The notes under the pieces were generated by a model. The model was not told where the DNA came from, searched no databases, and saw only the letters and a program-made list of their open reading frames with translations. A program made the position numbers and the translations under genes. A stretch of DNA of 64,000 nt, from positions 133,932 to 197,931 of the forward strand of contig CDMY01000859.1 in assembly GCA_001179505.1 (NCBI GenBank), read 5' to 3'. This document shows positions 10,985-22,318 of this stretch, piece by piece. Within the stretch, counting starts at the first letter, position 1, and each line of letters starts with the position of its first letter. The stretch comes from Vitrella brassicaformis (lineage: Eukaryota > Sar > Vitrellaceae).

Positions 10985-13900
10985 ATGGCCAAGAGCAATG
11001 CCAGGAGCTCGTCGTCAAGCGACAGGAGGCCGAACCCCACAAGAAAACACCCCCCCTCAACCTCTTCCAAGGCTCCCCCTGTTGAGGCTCTCACAACTGA
11101 GGGGATGAAACTGGGGGTTGACGTCGAGAAGGAGGCGTGGAGATACCTCTGCCGATGGTACAAGAGCGGTCTGGACAAGACAGTCAAGGAAATCATCAGA
11201 GCCCAGAGCTCAGGCAGCAGCCATCAGCTGGTCCAGCGATATATACGCTTCCTGCTGGCGAGAGGCGGTGGGGCTTCATTCACCCCTCCCAGGGACGTGT
11301 GGCTGGTGTGGCAGAGCCACATGTTGCGGCCTGGCAAGTACGCCTATCATTGCTTGAAGCTGACGGGCAAGGTGATCTCACACGCGTTCGAACACGATTT
11401 GCCTGGGGGAGGGGAGGGGGACGATGACGACGCCAACCGGAAGCTCGACAATGCCGGCAAGCAGACAAAAGGACGTAGCGACGCTTTTGCTGCGACTTCA
11501 AGTTTCTCTGTCATTTTGCGCCTGCAGAGTGCCGCAGTATCGCGGAAGGACTGCAGAAAGTCATCACAGATGAGGTGGGACGTACGGATCAGTACACAGC
11601 TCACCAATGTTCTCTCTCTCTACTCTGCAGCTCATGGGCATTCTGGCCACCGAAGCCCTCGCCAAGGACTGGGCCTTCTTTGACGACCTTCTCACGAACT
11701 TCGATAAGTGTGGCATCACCAACATAAGAGGACACGTGACCAGCGATGTGGCGAAGGACTGCCCGGACATCGGTTGGCTGATGGAGGGGCTGCATGAGCT
11801 GTATCTCAAGTATCTGCAGCTGACCCACAAGTGAGCACAGGAGGGCAGGCAGGGCCACTTTCAGGAATGGATTCACTTTCGCCGGCCTGTTTGTGCCACA
11901 GGTATGGTTCGGACGTGACGCCAACGCTAGAAATTGACTGGCTGTGGCACACACACTTGCTGCACCCGACAAGCTACGCCGATGATTGCCAGAAAATGTT
12001 CAAAACAAACATAGGTGTGCGAGACACGGCCATTCCTGTCATGTGTGCACTATGCTATTGGGATGTCTGTCTGCAGGTCATCGCCCCTTCACTGCTGACG
12101 ACGCCGGTTCCATCCCCGCCAAGCACGCCCTCTCGACCTCTCTCTGGACCAAGCACTGCGGCAACTCTCCCGCCGAGCTCATCACCCAGCTCATCCGCAA
12201 GCACAACAAACGAGAGACCGCAGTGCCAAAGAGAGACGAGGTGGCCCAGCTGGACGCCATGGGCTTCCATGACCGAGGCACAAGCCTCCAGGCCCTCGAA
12301 GCTACTGATTTTGACGTCAATGGTGCCGCAAATCTGCTGATCGAGTGGCAGAAGGAAGGCCGTACGCCGCCGACAAGACGAGGCAAGGCAAAGGGGGCAT
12401 TGAGGGGAACATCGACTGGGAGTGGACACAAGGGAGCCGGTGGGAGTGTCAAGGCGCCTCCGATTGGTGAGGTGGGTGTCACTCGAAGCGAATACGAGAG
12501 ACGTCGCGACTACGTGGACTGGGTCGCTGCGCATTCATCGCCCGTACTCGAAATGACGGTGAGACATTGGCCAAGGCCCCCTGTGCACCTGGCACACCCG
12601 CTTCTTTCTGCCCGTTGTTCAGACGTTCCTCAAGTGTCAGAAGTCTGCGGCCAGAATGCTGAATGAGGGCAGTGGCGAGCCTGTCCAGGGTCTAATGTCG
12701 TTGCCTGTGGATGTCATGGTGCGCATTTGGGACTACGTAGCCGAGCCGTCAGCGACCTGCGAAGCTCTCGGGTGCAAAGTTACGACAAGACAGCGGACGA
12801 GGTGAGATGGGTCAGAGCTGCCCGAGATCTAATGTCCGCCTCGTCTACAGAGGGCCTGATGGTTTGATAACCAAGACCCCCCGGTGCGGCTGCAGTCGCT
12901 GCAAACGACCGTGCGGTCTCTGCGGGGTCGGTTGTATGGGAAGGAGTGTACACACAGTGAAATGTTCCCTTGTGTCCCATTCAGTATCGTACTCTCCGTC
13001 GAGACGAATGGCAAGTTGGCGGCACTATTGCCTACTGCGGCTGTGAGTGTCCTGAATGCCGCCAGCTGCTGGTGCGAGAGGAGATACCAGGGGGGTTGGC
13101 GCTCGCTTGCGGCTGTGAGGGCAGCGTGTGTCAGTGCGGCAGGAAGGTCGACAGACAGAGACGGGAGATGCCTGGCCCTGACCATCGCGGCAAACTCATG
13201 TGGTGAGTGGTCTCCAGGAGACAGACAGAAGAAATGAGGGGGCTTCTGTATGATAATCTTTTGCGCGTGTTCTCAGGTGGTGCGGCACATGTGGTTGTGC
13301 CAAGTGCGGGAAGCTGCCTTCTACATGCAAGTGCGACGAGGACCGCTGCTGTCGCTGTTGCAGCTGCTTTCTACCAAAGGCAGTGGTCACTAAGCTCCAG
13401 AAGATGCACACGCAACCAAACACCTCCTCGTTCATCTGCAGGTCCGCACTCAGGACGGCCTCCGAATTCCTTTCTCGTCATTGAAGGAGGGAGAATTCAT
13501 CGCCACAGGGCAGAGTCCATCGTCGCCTCCCATCAGCGGCTCGTTCGGCTGTCAAGCGGCCTACCGTCGTGTCACCAAGGTGTGGAAATGCCCGGTGCCT
13601 GGAGGACGCGTGGACAGCTACTGGAGGGGGCCGAGTGGTGGAGGTGTGACCACCGGGCACCCCGTATGGGACCAAGAGCAATGGCGTCGACCTGAAGAGG
13701 TGCATGAGACCAAAGCCACACATGTGTGTGTGTGTGCGCATGGTTGTCCATGTCTCTGTCTCTCTTTGACTGCATGCAGTTGGTGGCCGACGGTCTTTGG
13801 CGGGTGGAGACACAGCCAGTGGATTTCGTCTACACGATCGAGTTGGAGGGCCATGAAGACACCGTTGAAGTGGGCGGGGTGGTGTGTGCTGCCCTGGGAG

Positions 13901-14109
13901 CCTACTGCGGGCCTTCATTCGGCTGGAACATCTTCACGCGCAAGACGCAGCGCTGCGACAAAAGCGACTGTCTCCTGTGTGACCAAGTCGTGCTGCTGAA
14001 ACAAGCGAGTGTGGACTTCGCCCACATCGGTGAGGATGCCCTTGCCGTGAGATACCCCCCGGTTGTCATGAAGGTCGGCAGGCGGCAGTGTTCGTGGATG
14101 GCAAAGTGA
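10985..14109 (+). CDS. GRDP/DUF1399 - UBA - Cys-rich - Hint (Vint-like) protein (multi-exon)
   Basis: The N-terminal half carries two copies of the glycine-rich-domain-protein (DUF1399) signature, VWLVWQSHMLRPGKYAYHC (about 11300-11360) and IDWLWHTHLLHPTSYADDC (about 11935-11990). A UBA-like domain follows (VAQLDAMGFHDRG ... ATDFDVNGAANLLIEW, about 12240-12350). An F-box-like SLPVDVMVRIWDYV (about 12700) leads into a cysteine-rich, zinc-binding-looking region (about 12890-13370). A Hint domain begins at CFLPKA (Cys codon 13365-13367), continues after a 59-bp intron (13383-13441) as VRTQDGLRIPFSSLKEGEFI, and has the late-Hint pattern TTGHPVW ... VYTIELEGHEDTVEVGGVVCAALG (about 13640-13910). 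That matches the Vint family better than inteins. The order is unusual. If the Hint part is active it would cleave or transfer at its first Cys. The single-gene model rests on clean splice joins and has no independent support. Confidence 0.72.
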
Positions 14110-14457
14110 CAGAGGTTTCTCGTGGGATGGCAAGGAGAGAGAGTTTTGGCGATGCGATGGGGGTCAGGGTCGGGCGCAGTGAAGTGACCTTCAGTAGTTC
14201 TGTTTAAGAGACATCAATGCAGGATCCGTGACTGGAATAAATTGGTCAAGCGGATTGTGGCCAGACAGATACGTCAGGATATAAAAGGCAGACAGCAATG
14301 AAGCTCAAACCCCCAACCCCCAGCCCCTCCTGAGACACGCACACTGACTAGACGAACTGTGTGTGTGTTGTGTGTGCGGCGACTCTCTTTCCCCTTCTTC
14401 TCACTCATAGGAGCGGCAGCATCCTTCTCTCGCTCAATCACGACAACAGCAGCTAAC
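14110..14457. other. Convergent intergenic region
   Basis: Two genes converge here (the plus gene stops at 14109, the minus gene at 14458). I see no gene in these 348 bases; they should hold both 3' UTRs and termination signals. Confidence 0.4.
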
Positions 14458-16283
14458 TTAGGCAAGTAGGCCCTTGATGAAGGCCGCCGCCTGGTGCCCC
14501 GCGTCACATGCATATGCATAGCCCATCCGGGCCCCCCTCACCACCCGCCTCGCCATCTCTACACAGCAGCACCCATCCTCCTCGTCACGCCCCTCCCAAC
14601 TGACCAGCCACGAGTTCCCCTGCCTCTGCCAGTAGGCCACCTCCCACTTAGTCAGCTTGCTCACATACAAGCCGTCCTCGCCCCCACCCCACAGCGACCG
14701 GCACCTCCAGGAGGGGGAGGGAGGGGGAGGGCACCGTGTGTGTGGTGGTGGGCGGCCAGCTGGGCGGCCCGTACGCCATCGAGTGTGTGTGGACGGCGGC
14801 GTAGGTGGGGGGTAACACTATGTGGCGGCTGGTGTGGGTGTGGGGGCTCGCGGGCTTCTGTGGCAGTGCGACCGGCGCCACACACGGGGAGGTCATCTGA
14901 CCCGGCAGAAGGGACGGGCGCAGCGGTCTCGCCGTTGCCGGTGTGTGTCTGCTGCTGTGTGTTGGTCTTGAGTGTGGGTGTGGAGGGTGCGGCGGCTGGT
15001 CCACCGGGGTTGTGGGCTGTGACCTTGGGTGAGGTGGCAGTGCGAAGGGGCATCGGTGGGGGCGTGCTGCTGTGCGGCTGGTGCTGGTGCTGTGGGTGGT
15101 GTGTGGGGCCGGGGGAGGCCGACGGTGACACGGCGGGCCCTGGGAGGGAGAGGGGGGAGCTGGGTGGGTGTGAGGGCTCCTGCTGGTCGTGGTCGCCGTC
15201 GTAGAGGGGCGCGGGGAGGGCGGGCGACAGGGGCGGGGTGGGTATCTCGGCCGCAGCAGCGGCGGCTTCCAGCACGGCGGCTGGGATCTCTTGGTCCTCC
15301 TTCAGGAACCAATTCTTGACTACCGCCTGCATGAATGTCGGCAGACAAAGACAGACAGACAGACAGATATGTGGAGAAGAATGGATGTATGGTGCGTATG
15401 TGTACGGGTGTATGTGTCATTCCTTTACTGATTTGAGGCAGTCTGCACTTACCGGCATGCCCTCGGTGACCTCTCTCCGCCACAAGAAGATGGCCTTGTG
15501 GTGGTACTCCTCACACACGCCCTGCAGGACGGATGCATCAATCACGACCACACAGCATACGCAGACACGCCAGACCAAAAAGCTGAATGGACACAGGTCG
15601 TGTACTTAACTGACTAACGGTGCCCACTTACTTACCAGCTCCTCGTCGTATTCCCGCCGCCTCTCCTCGTCCAGGAGGACATCCCTGGCCTGCTTGATGT
15701 AATCAAACATGTAGCCGTCCTTCAAGAAACCCCTATCAGGATGAGCCTGCATCGAATGCAATTAATGACAGCACACCCATTGCAATACAACACACCGACC
15801 GATGCATACGCACGGCTCACATCATCCCTCCAGCATGCAATGCATCGCTCCGCGTACCCAGAAGGCTGCTTTCTTGTACGCCGCCTTGATCTCCTCCCTA
15901 CTCGCAAAGGGCGACACGCCCAACACCACATAGTGGCCAAGGAGGAAGGGACCGAGCCGACCTGCACACACACAACACTCACAGAAAAATATCTCACAGG
16001 TACATTGCGTGTAAGGTCTCTATGTTTCCCTTTGTCTGTTTCCTCTGTCTGTTTCCCTCTGTCTGTTTCCCTCTGTCTGTTTCCCTCTGTCTGTTTCCCT
16101 CTGTCTGTTTCCCTTTGTCTGTCTGTTTGTCAGTCTGTTTGTATACGTACTTGTATCATCCTCGTAGTCGGCCCACCGCGGCTTCTCCTTCCTCTCGACC
16201 TCCTGTGCGGCACTTCGTCGATCTCGGTGGCCGCCGAAGCGGCCAAATATGCGGAGACAAAAATTGAGAAGAGAAGGAGACAT
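14458..16283 (-). CDS. DnaJ (Hsp40) J-domain protein (multi-exon)
   Basis: Read on the minus strand, the J-domain runs over two exons: GHYVVLGVSPFASREEIKAA (about 15875-15950) and then AHPDRGFLKDGYMFDYIKQA with RREYDEEL (about 15640-15750). The HPD tripeptide that stimulates Hsp70 is intact. Short exons follow (EEYHHKAIFLWRREVTEG near 15480, VVKNWFLKEDQEIP near 15310). A long proline/alanine/threonine-rich linker comes next. The C-terminal segment (EVAYWQRQGNSWLVSWEG) is unrecognised and stops at 14458. The ATG at 16283 gives a hydrophobic, arginine-containing N-terminus (MSPSLLNFCLRIFGRF) that could be a mitochondrial presequence. Possible extra 5' exons up to about 16680 cannot be excluded. 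The 14-bp tandem repeat at 16024-16120 lies in an intron of this model. Confidence 0.72.
16024..16136. repeat. 14-bp tandem repeat (CTGTCTGTTTCCCT unit)
   Basis: Roughly six near-perfect copies of a pyrimidine-rich 14-base unit occur in a row, followed by shorter CTGT copies. The array lies inside an intron of the J-domain gene, where on the transcribed strand it is purine-rich. Confidence 0.85.
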
Positions 16284-16861
16284 GGCATTCGAATGTTGAT
16301 AAGCCTCTTCTTTTGCCCCTTACGCACCTGTGGTGTCCGATTCCCGCCGCCTCTGCTTTACGTGGTGGAGGCGTGGCGTGCGTCACGGCGTGTAGCGTGG
16401 ACGAAGACAAAAAAAAAGATGCAACGCCTAAAAAAAAAAAAGAGAGATGGAATCGGTCGCAAGGCTGCTCGGTCAGACACACCTTTCATACGCTTGTCCT
16501 TGCGGCCATGGTCTCCTCTCTGGGTCGAACCCCGGCTCCCAACCCCACAAAGCACCCAGCAGTACGGAAACCGTCCGTGCGCACGAGGTCGTTGAGGCAG
16601 GCGGTTGACGCGGAGGGAATGTAATCCTGACGAAAGGCGCCGGTAGAAGGAGCGAAATGGAGGAGATGTGAGGAAAACACAGGCGGGCCAGGTCTAATGG
16701 AACTGAGATTTCTATCAGGGTACGGCCGGGTTTGTCTCGGAAATTCTCGCCATTCTCGGCGGGTGAATTCTCGACAAAGGTTGCAGTATTTCGCAGTGGC
16801 GTGGGGTGATTCGACTGTGCGTGATCGCAGAACATCTCATCCACATCCGCCCCCTTGCCCC

Positions 16862-17161
16862 NNNNNNNNNNNNNNNNNNNNNNNNNNNNNNNNNNNNNNN
16901 NNNNNNNNNNNNNNNNNNNNNNNNNNNNNNNNNNNNNNNNNNNNNNNNNNNNNNNNNNNNNNNNNNNNNNNNNNNNNNNNNNNNNNNNNNNNNNNNNNNN
17001 NNNNNNNNNNNNNNNNNNNNNNNNNNNNNNNNNNNNNNNNNNNNNNNNNNNNNNNNNNNNNNNNNNNNNNNNNNNNNNNNNNNNNNNNNNNNNNNNNNNN
17101 NNNNNNNNNNNNNNNNNNNNNNNNNNNNNNNNNNNNNNNNNNNNNNNNNNNNNNNNNNNNN
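16862..17161. other. Assembly gap (300 N)
   Basis: Exactly 300 unspecified bases are present, which is a typical scaffold gap of estimated length. The sequences on both sides are C-rich at the edge (CCCC and CCCCCCC). Any gene spanning 16680-17260 is invisible here. Confidence 0.98.
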
Positions 17162-17263
17162 CCCCCCCAGTCTCGGCGTAGGATGAGACTTGAGAGCCAT
17201 CAGTCAGTCTTTTTGACGAGAGCCATGTTATGACTTGTATCCCCCCCTCCCCCCTCGTCCTTA

Positions 17264-17545
17264 TCACTCTGTACTTCCAGCAACATGCCCCTCCCTCCAT
17301 GTCTCCCTATCTCTCTCCCTAAGCATGTCTTTGACGCAGGAGGAGATGAATGGACCATGACGAACGCAGGAGGCTAGAAAGCACATCCACGGCAGCTCCG
17401 AGGACCGCGCCAGCCAGTCGATGAACCCAAAGAAGGCATCGTCGAGATCCTGCTGGGTGAACGACAGCTGGGTGAGGTCAAACGCCAGCCGGCGCTCCAT
17501 AAGCCATATCCAGGACATGAGCCGCCAGAGCCATAACGCATCCAT
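17264..17545 (-). CDS. Possible small or partial hypothetical ORF
   Basis: A 93-codon minus-strand frame opens with a true ATG and has plausible amino-acid composition (FDLTQLSFTQQDLDDAFFGF and similar). It abuts the assembly gap, so it could be a terminal exon of a gene lost in the gap. No domain is recognised, and it could equally be a chance frame in the 5' region of the channel gene. Confidence 0.2.
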   Translation of the reverse strand: MDALWLWRLMSWIWLMERRLAFDLTQLSFTQQDLDDAFFGFIDWLARSSELPWMCFLASCVRHGPFISSCVKDMLRERDRETWREGHVAGSTE

Positions 17546-17801
17546 GGATGGATGGATGGAACCGCAGATCCTCAGTGCAACTGCAGTTACCTAACGTCCG
17601 GACAAACTCAGATACGTCGCTTCAACTGCACCTGCAGGAGACTGAGGGTCCCGCGGGAGCCCCCACGAGCTCGCAGAAGCCGTCCGGCCAAAGAACGTCT
17701 TTTGTTGGTGTAGCTTGGCGCAAAAAGGGGGGACACTCGGCCGAAAAGATGGACAGGATGGAGAGAAAAGAGCTCCGAGAGTTCACCAGTCTCAGGAAGG
17801 G

Positions 17802-20800
17802 ATGAGACGGCGCGTGTCGATTTTGCCTGCGGGCGCTGCGCAGGCGAGAAGGGATGAGGAGTATGAGGAGGATAGGCGGAGGAAGAGAAAGACCAAGGCG
17901 CTCAGCAAATCGCTCATCATCGACGCACTCAAAGACTTCGCCACGCAGGCAGGCAACGAACTCGATAGATGCAGAGCACAAGACGACAGGGGCTGCGTGT
18001 GTTGATTGGTGTGTTCATTGCAACAGGAGAAGTTCAAGCTGGTGAATCCCTTTGAGAAGGTCACTGATCCCTTCAGGGAGCAGAAACAGAAACAGATCCG
18101 GGCATTCGGCGACTACTCTTTCTGGAAGTACTACGAGAAGATTGACGTGTCGAGGATATACGATGGCGTAAGAGCCACAAACACACTGCCAACACTCGCC
18201 ACGACACTCTCTTTTGCCCTCCAGAAATCAGCTGAGTACCAGAACCTCAAGCTCATGTTCTGGGAGACCGTCTTCTTCATCTTGTGGCTGAGCATCTTCA
18301 CGGCTCTCGTCATCACGTCGACATCACAGCTGCAATACGGCTGCCGAGCAGCGCAGGTCAGCCAAAACCCAACCAACTGCCGATGGCTTTCTTCTGCACT
18401 GCACTGTGTGCCTTCTGCAGCTCTCGTATTGGTCTGACTGCCGGCTGTCTCTGCCTGAGCGCCAGGATTGCGCGGTTGACAACATCAAGGACATCAGCAG
18501 CTTCTGGTCCTGGCTGACGAACGACTTCACCGACCTCGCGTGGCCTTTCGAGTACGCCGTCCATCTGCCCCCTGATGCATTCGGCCGCTCGAGCACTTAC
18601 CAGCTCAACGAGCTCTCGAAGCCCTTCTCAATGAGGTGACCATCTCACTTCATCTGCCATCCTCAATCGGAAACATGCATCAATCCGTTTCTGGATCAGG
18701 GTCCTGGACGACAGGGGTATATTCTTTCTCTTGGGTGCCATTCGCGTCCGTCAGCTTCGTGTGCGGCCGAACGCAGGCTGCAAAGTGAGCAACGGCTTCC
18801 GGCATGCATTCCCCCAGTGCTACGGTGAGAAACTGCAACTCACTTTCCTCACCTGAAAGTGTGTCTCTCGCGCAGCTTTGTGGAGATCGAGCACTGAGTC
18901 CAAACGCTACTTTGCCAAAAGGTGAGCGCTGGATGGGCACAGCCCTGTCGCCATGTCTGCCTGCCTTGTTAGGTGGACGCCGACCTACACACTGCCGGCT
19001 TACCGATATCGCACACCTAAATGTAGGTCATCGCCGGATACAGGGCGTGTCCCTACACATTTTGCTGGTGTGTGTAGACACGAAACAAAGCCGTACACGT
19101 GGGCAGTATTCCACATACGGTGCCGGGGGCTTTCTCTTTGACCTGCCACCCAAGTAAGGATGAAAGCAGAGTACTGCATCCACTGTTGACATTTGTTTTG
19201 CCTTAGCAAGACTGACGGTGTGATCCTCCTGCAAGACCTGAGGGAATGGGCATACCTCGACGAACAGACGCGGTATAGGCAGAGGAGATGCAGACAGGCT
19301 ATTGAAGACGCACCACCGCTTGTTTCCTGTGTCTCATTGTCGGCAGTGCCGTGATAATTGAGCTGAATGTGGTCAACCCTCACGTCAACATTATTGTCAA
19401 CACCCGTCTGCTCTTCGAGCTTGCCCCCACCGGAGAAATCGTGGCAAAGTAAAACACGTGCATGTTTGACGTGCTCACCTGGGTCTGTGTCTCAGACAGG
19501 AGGCGCACGCACTGCCCGTCTTCTTTCTCGCACTCCACGCCATGGCGGAGAGCGACGTGAGGAAGGGATGCACGGCAAGAAAAGGGGGACACGCTAAGCA
19601 AGTGCACGTGTGTGGTTCTCAGATAGCCTCTTTTTCGATCCAAATCTTCCTGGTCACGTTCATCCTGCTGGACACCGTCTATGTGGGCTTTCTGATCAAG
19701 CAGGGGGGGCTGAGGTACTTTGGCTACGGGTGGAACTGCGTGGAAGTCATTAATTTGGTAAACAAAGCCACCGTGAATGCCCCGTCCACACATGCAGGGG
19801 CATACTTGGGCGAGATTTGCTGTCTTAGGTGTTGTTCTACATCTTGATTGGCCTCCGCATCCATGTATACATCTACTCTAGCAGCGATCTGGGTCAGACG
19901 GAGAAATCGTGTGAGCCCTGGGTAAACCTGCCCTGCATGTATATGTGTCTCGTGTCTGTAGGCTTGCGTTCCAATAGTGTGTCGGATCCGTATGAGTTTC
20001 GCCCTTACTCATCCGGTAAGAATGGCGCTCCTCTCATCGATGGCCGAATGGCCGTGTGTCTCCTGCAGTGATCCAGTACATCCAGTTGTATTCGCGTCTC
20101 ATTGCCTTCAATGCCGTGCTCATGTGGTCAGCGCCAGCAGACAGGATGTGTGCGTATTTGGAAGAATGCCTTTCTTTATGTGTGCGTGCGGTTGGTGCCT
20201 GCAGGATGAAGCTTTATAAGTACATGGCTCTATTCGGCGTCTTTCGGTCACTCATCAGAGGTGGGAGGCTTGGAAACGCCGCCACCTCTGTGCATCCTTG
20301 CAGACTTCATGTCTTTATCTCCCTCGCAGCGCTTGAGCACGTTGTGCGTGAGTTGGTTGGCTTTCTGGTGCTCTTCTTCTGCGTTCTTTTTGCTTATGCT
20401 GTAAGGATGAGAACTAATCCGATGCGCGAATGGCTTTATGTGTGTGCTTTCCTTCTGATTCGGTTGCAGCTGGCTCTTTATGGCGGTTTTGCTGAAGCTT
20501 CAGAGAAATTTGCTACTCTTGACAGTAAGCGCAGGGCACCGTGGCCTTTGCAGGCATTCATTATGTGTGGACACGTGTGTGCAGATTGTTTCTTCTCGCT
20601 GTTCTTCATGTTGCTGGGCAAGTATGAGCTCACGCCTCTGTATCAGGCGCATAGATTCTTTGGTCAGCACCGGACCTATTGGTTGATGCATGTGTCCGTT
20701 GAACTGCTCTGTCTCCCGGTGTGCAGGTCCCCTGCTGTTCTTCACCTTCTTGCTGATCGTGTACTTCCTGCTGTTCAATCTTGTGGTGGCCATCGTCATC

Positions 20801-22005
20801 GACACATACACACTGGTTGGTACACACAAAAGGGCAGTAAGGACGGCGCCAAGGCACCTGGAGTGTGTGCTGGTCGTCTTCAGATCTCCGTGTTGATGGT
20901 GAGCGACCAGAAACACGACCCAATGCTGGTCTTCTTCTATGTGTACTACCACAAAGTACGCACGCAAAGCCCTCCCACATAACATGCACCTACCAAGAGC
21001 AGCCATGCATGGCCGTGTCCCTCTCCTTGCCTGTCCACCAGGTCCGCGGCATCGACCTCTTCTGGCTGCACGCCGAGGAGCTGGGTGGCCCCGGCGACCA
21101 GAAGATCAAGCTGACTAATCTGCCTGGTGTGGTGATTAAGAAGTACCTCGAGAGAAGTAACAAGGGGCACGACAAGGGGTACGAAGTAACAGAGGGGCCG
21201 GATGTGGAGGACGTCGACCCCGATGCGCTGGAGAAAATCGAAGTCGACAGAGTGCAGCTGCAGGTAGTGGGGCAACCAACACCAACACACGTGGAGGGGG
21301 TGAGACGGATACACATTATTTCGACAGAAACTGTTGGATGAGAATCCCCTCCTCGTTCAAATGCTGGAGACGGACAACGCTGCCAAGGTAGAAACCATCC
21401 GCCACCGATTTGTCCATTGGTGGCTGTGTTTGTGTCATGTGTATCCATCCTCAGGTCATTCGCCGATTCAATGAACGCGCAAAGCAGCCCCTGACAGAAA
21501 TCACAGAGCTGCAGGTCAGGCGCCCGGCTGTATTGAGCTGTCAATCGTCCGTCTCTCTCTCTCTTTCTCCTGTCCTTGCTGTCTGTGTGCCCACAGGAGC
21601 GTGTGTATCGGAAGCTGGAGAGGCTGGAGAAGTCGGGCATAGCATTGGAGTACAGCGAGGTGCCGGCCGTGGAGTCCGTCAGGAAGGGCCTCTCGGAGCA
21701 GCTGCAGCGCCTGCAAGCCAAGTGGAAACAAGAGCTGGCAGGTCAGCAAGGGATGGAGCGAGGGAGCGACGGAGCGACATCGCGAGATCCGTGTTGTTGT
21801 CTGTGCAGATGTGTTGAGGACGGCAGCACAGGCGTCTGCGGGGCTCATCGATCTGACAAAGGTATTGAAGCATCCCATGCCTGTCCGTCTCAGACAGGTG
21901 GACGTGTGTTCATCTTGGCCCATCGGTCAGGCGCTGGAAAACGTACAGATGAATCACAACACGCTTGTCCGAGAGCTGGCGTCAGCCGAGGACGAGGAGG
22001 CGTGA
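17802..22005 (+). CDS. Polycystin-2 / TRPP-like cation channel (multi-exon)
   Basis: The protein matches the polycystin layout. A charged cytosolic N-terminus is followed by a first membrane helix (WETVFFILWLSIFTALVITS, about 18260-18320). A large extracellular domain ends in the conserved IIELNVVNPHVNIIVNTRLLF and ELAPTG (about 19350-19440). Five more hydrophobic segments follow between about 19620 and 20820. The S5-pore-S6 region is readable as LVGFLVLFFCVLFAYA, FFSLFFMLLGKYELTPLY and FFTFLLIVYFLLFNLVVAIVID. The cytosolic tail is charged and predicted coiled-coil (RVYRKLERLEKSG ... KGLSEQLQRLQAKWKQEL) and stops at 22005. It should be a Ca2+-permeable nonselective cation channel, of a kind often found in cilia or stress-sensing membranes of protists. 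The exact start (17802 or an upstream exon) is uncertain. Confidence 0.88.
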
Positions 22006-22318
22006 TGAGTTATGACATTGTGATGCATGTGTGTTCTGGGCGTGTGTGGTAGTGGGAAAAAGTGGTCGTTAACGGTCTTGGCCAGCCTCGTCATCCTCGC
22101 CGATTAGCTCGCATTAGGGTTTTGAGAAGCTGAGAGAACGGACGAGGAACCTCCTGCTCGTCCATCGTTTCTGTCCTTCCCTTCTCGTCTTAAATCGCAC
22201 CTGCAGACAGCAATCGCTCATCCTTTTTGAAGGCCTTGGACTCCTGGTGGCGAAGGACTCTGCCTGTCTACCGCCGCGCACAGAGAGATCCGCCATCGCT
22301 TCTACCGAGGCAGTAAGG
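22006..22318. promoter_or_regulatory. Intergenic region upstream of the lectin gene
   Basis: The region contains TTAGCTCGC at 22104-22112, a copy of the recurring upstream element, about 207 bp before the lectin start. No coding region is seen. Confidence 0.35.

Noticed and set aside
14494-15204. Plus-strand frame rich in Gly, Trp and Cys
   Set aside because: It is the complement of the proline-rich linker of the J-domain protein, and the composition is an artefact of that bias.
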